The translations under genes and the position numbers were made by a program. From positions 15,809,638-15,873,637 of the forward strand of contig OY540815.1 in NCBI GenBank assembly GCA_961205875.1: a DNA stretch of 64,000 bases, read 5' to 3'. Below are positions 11,540-22,598 of this stretch, in pieces. This stretch comes from Sialis fuliginosa. Taxonomy: Eukaryota > Arthropoda > Insecta > Megaloptera > Sialidae. Under the pieces are notes generated by a model. It saw nothing but the letters and a program-made list of their open reading frames with translations. It ran no database searches and was not told the origin of the DNA. Within the stretch, counting starts at the first letter, position 1; the number at the start of each line of letters is the position of its first letter.

Positions 11540-13769
11540 CCCAGTAATCGAAAAAGTAATCAAACAGAATCATATTTTGACGTTTCATTCCGGAATCTGT
11601 TAAATTCCGTAATCAAATGTAACAATTTCAATCTGTTTAATTATGATTTAATACGATCAAGCGGTCTGAAGATGTTTGCAGTACTACCAATCCATGATAC
11701 AATTTACCAATACACATTGCCAACCTTTCTTTTAACTGTAAATTTTGATTCCGATTTAGTTCGAATGATTACGTTGAATCCGTATCGTTCCGGTAAACGA
11801 CATTCAGTTTGAAAATATTCAATACGTATTATTACGTTCGGTGTTTTGAATCCGGTTTATTATGTTTTAAGGAATTCAGATTGGAGGTTTCGAATACGGA
11901 TCATTATGGTTCTCAACTATGTTCGTTTTAATACGTTTTTTGGAACTGAATCGTAATTAAACAAATTCAGTTTACTGAATGTCAGCACTAAATGAATACG
12001 GTTAATAACGAAATGATATTATCATTGTAATTTTCAAAACGTAGCATTTGAACGTTAATTTAATAGTTTACATCACCTTTTTTTATTATATCACGGGGAT
12101 GACATGATAAAATTTGAGTCGTTTGGCATATAAGAGGTAATAGAGTGTTTAGCAAAATAGTACAACATTGATACAATTGAAGACGCCATTTGCTTTTTCT
12201 GTTTTCTTAAAATGACGCAATTACTTAATGTCGACACGTATTATCCGTATTATACTCTGTAAATAGTGTTAAAAAATAATTATGAGTTTACTCGATTTTA
12301 AAACTATATTGAACTAAAGTTTCGACAAAAATGTGACGAGAAACTGGAAACTGTGGTCACAGAACTTTGAAAATTGAAATATTCCGTTCTACTTGGTTAT
12401 GATTGACTATTACAGAACTTTCGAATACAAGAAAAATGAAGATATCTCTCTTATTTTCAATATATTATAAAAGGTAAAGGGCTATGGAATTTTTTATAAC
12501 AATAATATGTACATAATTTTATTTAGATAATTAATTTTCAACAAATAAATGTTTTTTTAGTTTCCAATCTGACAAAGAAAATAAGAAGTGATTATTGAAA
12601 TTTATATATTAATAACACATGAAGAATGTCAGTTGAATTTTTGACGAAGTCCAGTAGTTTGAGAGCAGAAAACAGTACATCGAGCGTAGTCCACGATTAA
12701 TTATTAACCTTTAACTAGTGAAACGAACAGGTGCCGTCTGTGAAAGTGATAATTTTAAGGACAAAAAAACGTTATTCTAACAAAATATCTTGAAACTATT
12801 AATATAACTTGAATGTCTGGCTAATACGGAGTGTATGAGTGTCCGCTGTCAGATTTATCAATAATCACGTAAATAATTATTCAGAATAGAGTTGATGCTC
12901 TAATAATATACATGTTAACTGTCCTTGGTTAGAGTTGATTAGCTTTTATTAGGTTCGGTTAGGTTAAAAACGGAGAATCAATCTCGGCCACAACAAACTG
13001 TTTTAAAATAATTTTATCAATTAAAATAAACATGACGGTAAAAATGTTCTAGTCATGCATGCGCATAAACTCTATTCTAAATTACTATATATGTAATTTT
13101 TAACAATTCTGACAGGGGACACGCATACACTCCGTATTTACTGAACGTCTAAGTATTATTTTTTACTAAATTGTTAACAGAAAAATTTTAAGAAAAAAAA
13201 GCTTACTAAAAAATCAGTTGATCGTATTAAAATATGATTAATTGCGCATGACTATTTCAAAGCACAAAACAGTACCAAATCAAATATTAGGTATCATTTC
13301 AACTTATTTTTATATAATTTACAAGTAAAAACAGTTTAAAAACCACTAATTTTTGTTTTGCACCCATGCTCGATATATCAATGCTAATATATCTATCCTT
13401 GTTTACATAACCTATAAAAAAATGTCAATATATGTATTAAATGATGTGAATATTATGTATTTATTGTTGTTTTTTTGTAAAATATTATATTGAATGTGTA
13501 TTTATTGTATAAAATAAATTTCAGGTGAAATTATTTAAATAAATATTAATTTTATCACGCGTCAATTACACCCATAGACTTATATTTGTACTCGCGTCAT
13601 TTGCACCCATAGACTTATATTTGTATCGTATTTCCTGAATCCGGTAATATTCGTTTTAGTTCGGTTAGTTTGATTTCTCATTCCGTATTAATACAAAAAA
13701 TGGAATTCAGATTCCGGAATAAAACAGAATGGTATTTCATTCTGTTTGATTACTTTTTCGATTACTGGG
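11540..13769. mobile_element. 2230-bp inverted-end element, TA target duplication
   Basis: Outer ends are CCCAGTAATCGAAAAAGTAA and its exact complement, extended inward by a further matching block (to about AATCAAACAGAAT and on with gaps through ATTCCGGAATCTG). TA dinucleotides flank both ends (11538-11539, 13770-13771), as for Tc1/mariner-like insertions. The size would suit a coding element, but no frame above 100 codons exists; the 100-codon frame at 11510-11812 overlaps the end repeat and is not credible. A smaller inverted-end element is nested at 12812-13151. Confidence 0.85.
12812..13151. mobile_element. Nested inverted-end element, ~340 bp
   Basis: Left AATACGGAGTGTATGAGTGT pairs with right ACACGCATACACTCCGTATT, with further pairing of CTGTCAGA/TCTGACAG and of AGAATAGAGTT/AACTCTATTCT. 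It lies inside the 11540-13769 element, so it inserted later. Target duplication unclear. Non-coding. Confidence 0.8.
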
Positions 13770-13917
13770 TAGTGTGTAGGTTTGTCTATACCACTATTAC
13801 AACCTTATTTTTTTTAAAGCAAATTGGTATGACAAGAGTCTGGTAGTCCCCTTGAAAGACAAAATATACCTTAGTATGCATTTATTGAGTCATATTTTAT
13901 ATACCATATATAGGTAC

Positions 13918-14567
13918 AGACCCGGCCTTAGCAAGTCTGGCGCCCTTTGCGATTTATTTTTCGGCCCTCTCTCCCCCTAAAAAATCACCGAAAATGTCAA
14001 TTAAAATTGATAAATTAACAAACAAGTTGAATAGTTAATATCTCAGCTTGACGCATTCCTACAGATTCTATTTTTTTTAAATATAGCTTACACTATTAAC
14101 TTTCAAACTATCAAATGCCTTAAGACCGTTGAGACCCCTTTCCCCTATTATTAACAAATTAAAATTGATAAATTAACAAATAAGTTGAATAGTTAATATC
14201 TCAGTAGGTATATCATTTCACACATTTTTTTAACGACTCTGATGAAAAAAATTCATATAACTTAATTTATGTATACTAGACTACATTACGAATAGAATAA
14301 GCTCAGTTTGAACTCTCTACCACTAATAGAACTGGAGATATATCGTCGTGAAATTAGGTCTCCGTGCATCATAACTATATGTGAGCATTCTATAGGTCGT
14401 AATTTAAACAGATCAAAACTAAAATGATTGATTGACATCTTCTTAACATATAAACATAGTGAGTTCTTTTTTAATTTATTATTTATATTCTGTGTAATTT
14501 TATAGAGAACAAAATGTATCCGCCCCGGGAGGTCGCCTTGCCCCCCCCTTAAAGCCAGAGCTCTATT
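13918..14567. repeat. Repeat block with internal ~55-bp direct duplication
   Basis: The block 'AAATTGATAAATTAACAAA(C/T)AAGTTGAATAGTTAATATCTCAG' occurs at about 14000-14046 and again at about 14162-14206. The outer parts carry GC-rich text (CCCGGCCTTAGCAAG on the left, CTTAAAGCCAGAGCTC on the right) that could be badly worn inverted ends. No gene. Confidence 0.5.
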
Positions 14568-15048
14568 TTTTTTTGCTCTATATCTATAGGTTTGAGTTAT
14601 ACTACATATGTATTATTATTTTACTAGTTGTTTTTTCGGTTGCCTATATAAAGACTTCTCTTCTGCCGTATGCAGTTTTGAAGAAGCGTACTTTACTTAC
14701 TCCAGTGGTACTTACAATGACGTCATTATTCTCAATACCGCCAAAACAAAATATATAAGTATATTGTATGCAGAAGCAGCTAGGGTTCCTTGCACTCTTG
14801 CATAAATCTATATATTCAAAAAAATAACTAAGTTTGTGTATAGTATATTTTATAGGTGATTTTTCTTAAAACTTTTTCAATAATTAGAAAAGTCAGGGCT
14901 GTAGGTTCTTACATATTAAATATGTCATATTTTGAGGCTCAAAAATAAATTAAGGCTTCATTGTAATTCTTTTTACTCTCCCCCACTCTCCTAAAAATTA
15001 TATGTGTTAGAATAGGTTACAATAATATGATTTTTTACTCTTCACCAC
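14568..15048. other. Intergenic DNA, nothing identified
   Basis: Two overlapping frames (14573-14758, 14608-14805) are open but show no family, splice sites or codon pattern that would support a gene. Confidence 0.5.
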
Positions 15049-15291
15049 TAGGGTGACCAGATTTTAGTTTTGGTAAACCCTGAGATGTAAATGAAGACCC
15101 CTTTTTATCTTATCTATTTTATATTCATAAAATTTGTTACCATAATCTGCACTATGTCCCCTGCTCTATTTTTGACCTTTTTTTTTTAGTCGTCGCCTTT
15201 TTTTGCAAAACCCTGAGAAATTGCACCCAAACCCGGAGATTCAGTGTGCAAACCCTGACTCCAGGTCAAAACCGGAAACCTGGTCACCCTA
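15049..15291. mobile_element. hAT-type MITE, 243 bp
   Basis: Ends TAGGGTGACCAG and CTGGTCACCCTA, flanked by a perfect 8-bp duplication TTCACCAC (15041-15048 and 15292-15299). hAT signature by end motif and duplication size. Non-coding. Confidence 0.94.
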
Positions 15292-16625
15292 TTCACCACC
15301 CATTTGTTTGAAGCTATTAACTATTGTACTTTAAAACACTTTTCCAATGTTTCATATAGGTATATGTATTATTAAATAAACAAGCAATAATATAATTCAC
15401 AATTAACAAGGTACGATGTTTTAAAATATCTTAAGTGTCATTACGATATTTTGTAAAGCAGATATTGGTGCTTAAGATATTTTGTCTGGTGGTTAAGATT
15501 TTTTATCTGGCAGTTACGATACTTAAAAAAACAGTGGTGTATATGATTATAGAATATATAGTCAAAGTTTAAACAGATTTTTTAGCGGGAGAGAGAACTT
15601 TGTTGCTTACGAGACTTTAAGAATCAATGAGTAATATCAAACAGATTATTGTAACTATCATAACTCAATTTCGCAAAAAATTTCACTTACGATACTTTGC
15701 CTTTTGGGGGACGATATATGTAATATGAATACATACATGGCACATCGGTTGGGAAGCTCTGATTTAAAGACTCATCAACACAAGTGATACAATATTTTAC
15801 GTAACATAATTCAACAGTATTAGGGTCGATGCGAGATCATATCGTCAAAACGCTTGTGTTCGACAAACTACAGGTCATTCTCTATCCATTTCAGATGACT
15901 GCATCCTAATATAAAATTCGCACTATTTTAGTATTATACTTTTACAGTTTCAATGTATTTTAATCTATTATATTTAAGGATTTAAAAAAGCAACCACTCA
16001 TATTGCATGTAGAAATGTAGTTAATGTAATTAAATCTAAGCACCCCTATATACCATAGGTAGCTCAGGCATGTAGTCCAAAAGTCTGAAGCCCCTCACCC
16101 AAAATCTACATTTACATTTTACGTATACCACTGCGCAGCTTTCATTAGCTTTAAGGATAGCATTGAATGCATTTCTAACTGTAGTAAATACTGCATGTAA
16201 AAGTAGGACAATGTAGCTGCAGGTTTAGAGCACAGAATAAGTTTTTTCTATAAACAACCTTCAAATTAAAATTTCATGACACCGTGTTTGAAAATCACTG
16301 CAATAGAGGTTATAAATAAATCAAGATTTTTAAGAAATGATATATTGTTTTAAAACATTACAACTTATTAAGAATTATATAATCAGATATTTTAACAAAA
16401 ACTATTGATAAATTCTATACTGTTGCAACTTAAGAAGAAATCTTATGTTCTAGATTAATATTAATTGAAATACACAATCTTTAGTATTTCCAACAGAACT
16501 GACATTTAAAAAAACCCATGTAATTCTAACATTAATTTTAAAGATTATACTTATTAAAATACAAGAAAATGTTTAAATTGTAACGTTTATACCAGTATTG
16601 TAAAAAAATAACAAACGCTTTAAAC
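15292..16625. other. Intergenic DNA, nothing identified
   Basis: AT-rich. A few 'TTACGATA/TTAAGATATTTTGT' phrases recur loosely between 15410 and 15540, too diverged to call a repeat. No gene. Confidence 0.5.
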
Positions 16626-16793
16626 TAGGGTCCGCTGAACTTTTGCTAGGAGTCCATGAAACATATTTGGCATAAAGTAAAGTACTTTTATGTTTCTATT
16701 TACCAATTATTAATTGTCTTTCTGTCAGGAGAGGGTCCCTGAGAAATAATTGTTCAAGAGGGTTCTTAGACCACATAAGTTTAAGAACCGCTG
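16626..16793. mobile_element. hAT-type MITE, 168 bp
   Basis: Left end TAGGGTCCGCTGAACTTTTG, right end GTTTAAGAACCGCTG (complement CAGCGGTTCTTAAAC), with a perfect 8-bp duplication CTTTAAAC at 16618-16625 and 16794-16801. The CAGCGGTTCT end resembles widespread hAT families. Non-coding. It lies downstream of the HP1 3' end. Confidence 0.9.
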
Positions 16794-17271
16794 CTTTAAA
16801 CAGTGTTGATTTGTTTTGAAATTGAAAACACTGGTGTACTTCTTTTCTTAAAATCAATGACTACAAATATCAAAAGATTTTTTTATACATATCATTAAAA
16901 AAGTAATTTAAAAAAGCAATTATATTTTTTTACAATATCGGGCATTAAAGCAGGTCCGGATTTAAAACAACAAAGCAAAAAATTGTTCTTATGGCTAATT
17001 TAAATTTATACTACACCACAAATTTTTATATTAAAAATAGGAGTAATGTATTTAAATTCTTTTTTAATTACATGATAAACAACTGAGGTATGTAGACAAA
17101 GTATCAATCGTAAAAAAAAAAAAAATTAAAGTTTTCAACTAACATAAATATTGCTGTGTTAAAAAATTAAGTTGTGTTTGCAATATTCAAAATTGTTGAA
17201 TATGTATACAAAGGTACAATATTTAGCTAAACACAAAAGCTATTTGAAAATGACAAAACAGTTGTAAATAT

Positions 17272-17277
17272 TTTATT
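17272..17277 (-). terminator. Candidate poly(A) signal AATAAA for HP1
   Basis: First AATAAA hexamer on the minus strand after the HP1 stop codon, about 175 nt downstream. Position fits a short 3' UTR; cleavage would be expected near 17250-17260. Other hexamers further on cannot be excluded. Confidence 0.5.
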
Positions 17278-17452
17278 TTTAACGTTCACTCAGCAATTTT
17301 TACATTAATCATCTTCTTAAAAAATTTTGTCGAAATTTTCAATTAAAATGAATAATTAAATTAAACTATATAGTTCCACATACGTCAGTTCATAAATTAT
17401 TTTTCTGTTTGAGAACATAACATTACAAATAAGAAGTATACACACATTTAAA

Positions 17453-19006
17453 TTATACTTCGTTTTCTTGTGTAGGTGTATGCCATGTTAAACGTTTCTC
17501 ATAAAACTCGATAACAATTTGTGGACATTTCTTATTTGCCTCTTTAGCTGGTACAAGGTCTGCTTCATCTGTTCCTGTCCATTTCATTAAGAACATGAGC
17601 TCGCCAGAACTATCAGACGCTCCGATAATACTATCAGGGTCTAATCCTCTATCAAATCCTGTCTTTTTAGCGATTTTTTTACGTTTTTCTCCATTATTTT
17701 CTTCATCACTTGACTCATGGACTTTCTTATCAACTTTACTAGATCTTTTTGTTTTGGATTCTCTTTCTTTTTCTTTTTCTTTCTCTTTTTCCTTATCTTT
17801 ATCTTTTTCCTTTTTCTTCTCTGTTGTTGATCCTAATGATTTAGATTTTTTAGCTGGTGGTTCTTCATCTTCTTTAGGTAATTCTTTATTACGGTTATCT
17901 TCAAATTCTTTTATTAAATCGTGACAATTCAGATTTTCTACTGGTTCCCATGTACTTTCTTCAACCGGGTACCCATTCCATTTTAGGTAGTATTGAGTCT
18001 AGAAAAAGTATAAATATTAAAGGCACGTGAAATTATTCTCCCGCAAATGAATATAATCGCATATTTGCACCAATATTGCGCTAAGTGTTAAAACAGTCCG
18101 TTGTGGTGGAGATTATCTTTTAATCCTAACCAAGGACAGTTGTATTAATATCAGTGCATATACACATATATGTTCATACTTGCTGGAGGATAATTAACAA
18201 GTTATATTAAATATTGAATCACAGAGTAAAATAAAAATAACAACCTTGGATTTGGATGAACTACAACCCTTACGATTTCTATTAAAGTGTTGCATTATTA
18301 AATTTAATATTAACTGTTCAATTACTGAGAAAATGTACATAAAATCAATGAAAATTACTCTTATGTGTTGTGTTCAAGCCAGTTTCGTATTAGTAATGAA
18401 ATATCTCAAGACTATGTTTATTTATCTCTCCAATCTAATGTAGGTATACGTGCATATCCTGTGTATATTTGTTTAAATATAATTTTTTCAATTGATACAA
18501 TAAGTTTTGATAAGAAAGAAAACAAATCAATTTAATATAAACATATATATCTAACAATAACAAGAGCAATAATGGGCACTCATTGTGAGTTGAATTAAAT
18601 AAATAAAAAACAGTTAACTGTCAATCATGTTTCGATGAAATTTTAATTATAACATTGAGTTTTGAATTCTCTTACATTATAATATAATCGATAACAAAAA
18701 TGAGGTTGTGATTTTGTAAAAAATTATTTAATGTACTTATATTATTAAAAGTTGTGTATTATATTATTCATGTGTTTCAAATTGTGTTAGTGGTTGTCTG
18801 TATTTTTAATGAACTTTTATTACAATGTAAACGTGAATATTTACAGACACATACAAAAGAATTAGTTTGTTTTTAAACGTGCAATTTATTTTATAAAATA
18901 AACAATCATTTACCTTTCCTTTAACTATTCTTTTGTCTAAAACTTTTTCCACTGAAAATTCTTCTTCACTAGATTCTGAGTCGGAAATATTTTTTTTCTT
19001 ACCCAT
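17453..19006 (-). CDS. HP1: Heterochromatin protein 1 (HP1), two coding exons
   Basis: Join of 19006-18914 (31 codons) and 17998-17453 (181 codons plus TAA), giving a 212-residue protein; Drosophila HP1a has 206. It binds methylated H3K9 and organises heterochromatin in the nucleus. The N-terminus starts MGKKKN with an acidic/serine stretch. Chromodomain, about residues 14-66, is split by the intron right after VKGK; the cage residues fall at F17, W38 and Y41, where F17 replaces the usual tyrosine. The hinge (about 67-144) has a run of KEKEKEK at 92-109 and basic clusters ([13 protein letters not shown]). The chromoshadow domain, about 145-206, begins GFDRGLDP, has [15 protein letters not shown] and ends near FYEKRLTW; I194 and W203 match the dimer and PxVxL-binding positions. 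Splice sites AAG|GTAAAT and TTTCTAG|ACT, phase 0. Start chosen because it is the first ATG of exon 2 and directly precedes the conserved domain. No frameshift or internal stop; clearly intact. Confidence 0.97.
17999..18913 (-). other. HP1 intron 2 (915 bp)
   Basis: Donor GT at 18913-18912 (AAG|GTAAAT), acceptor AG at 18000-17999 after a TACTTTTTCT tract. It interrupts the chromodomain between the KGK turn and the TQYYLKW strand. AT-rich; no other gene. The 65-codon plus-strand frame at 18246-18443 lies wholly inside it and is not called. Confidence 0.93.
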
Positions 19007-19008
19007 AT

Positions 19009-19260
19009 TCTAGAAAATTAAAATACCGGGAAAAGTCATCTTATGTAAAATAGACAATACAATTATTAAGATTATTAAAACAATATTTTTATATACTTAC
19101 TAGTTGTTAAAAAGTTGTAATAACAACGTTTATAATCAAATATATATTATATTAACACAAAATTTGTATCAGTGAGTAAACGTATCTATTTGTCAAGTTA
19201 TGGCGACGCGGATGATGGCGTCCAAGAAGTCAGTGTTGCCAACATAATATCAAAATTTTA
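19009..19260 (-). promoter_or_regulatory. HP1 5' leader: non-coding exon, 91-bp intron, likely promoter
   Basis: On minus, an acceptor TTTTCTAG ends at 19010 only three bases before the ATG, and a strong donor CTA|GTAAGTAT lies at 19101/19100. So the mRNA leader most likely has a non-coding exon ending at 19101 and an intron 19100-19010. Upstream, 19200-19242 is GC-richer and reads GGCAACACTGACTTC then GACGCCATCATCCGCGTCGCC; the first phrase resembles the insect housekeeping 'motif 1' style element and the second contains an ATGGCG-type (YY1/Pho-like) core on plus. No TATA box. The start site itself is not visible. Confidence 0.65.
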
Positions 19261-19562
19261 TTTAATCAATTTTATTTTATATGTGATTATGGAGAACAAA
19301 TAAATAAAAAATAATCGAGATAAAAAATTAAAGTATTTTTATTATTTTATGAACATAAATTCTGGTATGTACTTTGATAGCCTCCATAGATAAAAAAGAT
19401 TTTTACCGTTAAGGTGATTTGACTCATGTTTGACTAGTGTAGTATTTGAAATAATAATATTATGACGATTATGATTGTTTACCTTGTATACATTATAATA
19501 ATATTTTTGATGTACGGAATATTAGTTTTATTCTATGATAGTCAGGGGCGCCGACTTGTAAA
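19261..19562. other. Intergenic DNA upstream of HP1
   Basis: AT-rich with no gene or repeat ends; any distal HP1 control elements would lie here but none is recognisable. Confidence 0.45.
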
Positions 19563-20020
19563 AAATATTGGGGGGGCCCAATTTTTTTGGACTCCCTCCT
19601 CCATTATATAAGATTAAATAATTATATCATGTACCCCCCACCCCCCATAGAGTTTACGTTAGATGCTTTATCAATAAATAGCCATTTTAAGTTTATAAAT
19701 AAATTAAATTTCACGTTTTTAGGTAAAAAAAAGATTCTTCGGACATTTCGACATATGAGAGTAAAATATAATAACATATATAATAACATGTTCTGACTGA
19801 CTGATTCATCATCGCCCAGCCGAAACCCCTGGTCCTAGAAACGTGAAATTTTAAGGGTGTCTTCCTTTTATGATGTAACCAAAATATTGGGGGGCTCAAT
19901 TTTTTTGGACTCCCTCCTCCATTATATAAGATTAAATAATAATATTATGTACCTCCCCCCTCCACAAAGTTTACGTTAGATGCTTTATCAATAAATATAT
20001 AGCCATTTTAAGTTTCGTTT
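19563..20020. repeat. Direct repeat pair (~140 bp units, ~319-bp spacing)
   Basis: Units at 19563-19700 and 19882-20020 share 'AATATTGGGGGG', TTTTTTTGGACTCCCTCCTC, CATTATATAAGATTAAATAA, 'TTTACGTTAGATGCTTTATC' and CCATTTTAAGTTT. The spacer holds ATTCATCATCGCCCAGCC, a phrase typical of a dispersed insect repeat. Probably two tandem pieces of one worn element. The short frames in it (19587-19796, 19711-19899) are not genes. Confidence 0.8.
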
Positions 20021-21543
20021 TTTTAGTCTCAAGTACGTTTAACAGTAATATTTTTTGTAAGAGGTAGACATTTTCGTGGTGCGTTATAAATTTTTCGTAA
20101 TTTCATGGTAAATTAATACGTTATTTTATATCGTTTTTATAAAAGCAATTAATACTTATTGTACATTAACCTTTTAATTAGCTAACCCTGGTTTTGAACT
20201 TCATCATTTGGAATATTTGAATCAAAAAAAGTCATTAATTAGTTAAGATAGTTTTAAAAACCGACTTTTGGCATTGCTCAAAGGTCGTAAATTATTACTT
20301 TGCGTGATTTGTGAATACATTAACATTAATAACAACCATCCACACCCGAAAATAAAAATGAATTAATCTTATAAACAAATATATACTCATTTAAATGTTA
20401 TGTACCGCAGTTTTCTGCGAATCCAAGTACGCTGACATAATTACAGTGACGTAAAATTAAAACGAATGTTCCTGAAATAAATAATTCATCAAGAGGCATG
20501 ACAAAATGTGAGCGTCCGAGAGTTAATGAGTCCACGCAATAAAATACCTCTTATTACTTGCCAAGATACCCTGTTGCGCTTCATGACAGGGGTGTGGCAT
20601 GCAACTTAACGAGTTTTATTCTATTTTTTTCTAATATATGTAGCTAGACTAGAAATCTAATTAGATTTTCGATTTTTAAATTATGGGGACGCTGCATATA
20701 TTGATTTAATTATGTGTTATATAACATATGTATTACTTACATAGAATAATTTATACTAGTATCATCTATGGTCGAAATTCGACCAATATTTTTTTGTGCA
20801 CACTAACCTAACCTTACCTTCTTTTACAACAAAAATTTCCAAATAAAAACACTGCAATTGAATGTGAATTGAAATCTCTACGTTTGTCAGAAATACAAAA
20901 CTATTTATTTTTGCCGCTTGGTGGCGCTAGGAGTATTGTTATGCTGTTGAACGATGCGAGGGGAAATAAACAAACAGCGAAAGGGGTAATCATGTGTGTA
21001 TGTTAACTTTATTTTACCTGCCTTAACGGTAAGATACACACATAATTTTTTTGTGCACATCTATCGCACAGTATCTTTCGAATGATATGTTTCATTCACC
21101 TCCTTTTATAATAAATACTAAAAAAACGTACGAAAATTTCCGATGTTCTCGTATTGATATACACATACTTATAGGTTTATACATACATCAATATTAAGTT
21201 GGGATTAGCTTTATAGCATTTTGTTCGCATTGTAATATAAAATTGATTTAATTTGTATTATGCAATATACAGTGGCGGAGTGAAGAGGTTCCTGATTTGG
21301 CAATAAAAAGGGGCTTAAATATGATGCATGGTATAGTAACATTTTATTAAAAGTGAAGAGTAAAAAAGGTCATCCACTTCAATCTTCAATAGATTACATA
21401 CGAGATGGTAACATATTTTTTTTTTATAAAAATGAAATTTGGTGGTTAAAAGATAGGTATAGGTATATTAATTGTAAGTTAATAACCGGTTAAGGTTTAC
21501 ATAGGTTATGGTTAAGGTAAATAAAGACAAGGTAATCTCAATA
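20021..21543. other. Intergenic DNA; one CTCF-like site
   Basis: No gene seen. At 20919-20930 the sequence TGGTGGCGCTAG matches the core of the insect CTCF motif closely. Around it (20900-21000) the base composition is less AT-rich. TTTTTTTGTGCACA occurs twice (about 20790, 21047). Confidence 0.4.
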
Positions 21544-21980
21544 GCCGCTTGACCAATCAGCGTTTACGTGGGAATTACGTCACCCAGGGGATATATTTAA
21601 ATGTTATTTAATAAAAATAGTAAAAATAGATTATTCGAACACAATAATTCCCTAATCAACGAAAATTGGTATAGAAATAGTTTAGTACCTACACTTTAAG
21701 AAACTGATGAGTGTAATCGACCAAGGGGTGCAAAGGTAGTTTTATAAGGGGGAAGGGGCGAAACACTGTTTTTACGTGAATAATTTCAAAATGGTAACTG
21801 CACTCATCGGTTTCTTAAAGTGTAGGTACCAAACTACATATCTCTATACCAATTTTCGTTGGTAAAGGAATTATTGTGTTCGAAAAATCTATTTTTACTG
21901 TACTAATTATACATTTATAACATTTGAACATATCCCCTGGGTGACGTAATTCCCGCGCAAACGCTTATTGGTCAAGGAGC
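21544..21980. mobile_element. Inverted-repeat MITE with ~175-bp arms, TA flanks
   Basis: Left arm 21544-~21718 and right arm ~21805-21980 are complementary with few mismatches: GGGAATTACGTCACCC / GGGTGACGTAATTCCC, CGAAAATTGGTATAGA / TCTATACCAATTTTCG, CACTTTAAGAAACTGATG / CATCGGTTTCTTAAAGTG. TA lies at both borders (21542-21543, 21981-21982). Central 85 bp carries GGGGGAAGGGGCG. Non-coding. Confidence 0.87.
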
Positions 21981-22262
21981 TATATATTGAGTACCTTGGG
22001 TTATGACCTGATGATGATAACGTTGATCTAAAAAATTGTAGATAACATATGTTAAATCTGAATTTAAATTTAAATCAGACAGTTGCATTGAGCATAAAAA
22101 GAGCTTTCCAACGATGTGTAAAAAAGTAGAGTGCTTTTGAAAAAAATTACAATTGATCTTATTGTTGGTCGTGTAAAACCATCACATAAATATTCATATG
22201 AGACATGTCCTGCATTTTAACAATTTTTAAAATTTGGTTTACAAAAGTGAAGATAGAGATAT

Positions 22263-22598
22263 GGTACTGACACCAGTTATGGCCGCTATAAGAGCAAGGT
22301 TTACTGTTTTTGTGATTGACGGGCTTCTTTTTTGTAATTCTCATGAACTCATGTTACTAATAAAACAAGTTACTCGTAATTTAATCAATTTAATTACCAA
22401 AGTCCGAAATATAGTTCGTTTTTTTGACACCTATCGGCCGATTGTCATCAAATCACGTTGTAAGACAGTTAAAAATGTATATATAAATTAATATTCAGAA
22501 ATGGTAGTAATCAAATATCAACAAATATTTCTAATTCAGTACATTTAATTTAAAAAATAGCCATTGCTGGAGTCATATCCAAGACTGGTGCCAGTACC
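22263..22598 (+). mobile_element. Family B inverted-end element, copy 2 (internally deleted)
   Basis: Ends GGTACTGACACCAGT and ACTGGTGCCAGTACC. At 336 bp it is shorter than the ~480-530-bp copies; it lacks the middle part containing the 'TTTGTGTCGTAGTACTTATC' landmark. The 85-codon plus frame and the 61-codon minus frame across it are not credible genes. Confidence 0.85.

Noticed and set aside
11510..11812. 100-codon plus-strand frame
   Set aside because: Starts outside and runs across the end repeat of the 11540-13769 element; no transposase motif.
17595..17924. 109-codon plus-strand frame rich in S/F/L
   Set aside because: It is the antisense shadow of the HP1 final exon; the Ser/Phe run is the complement of the KEK hinge.
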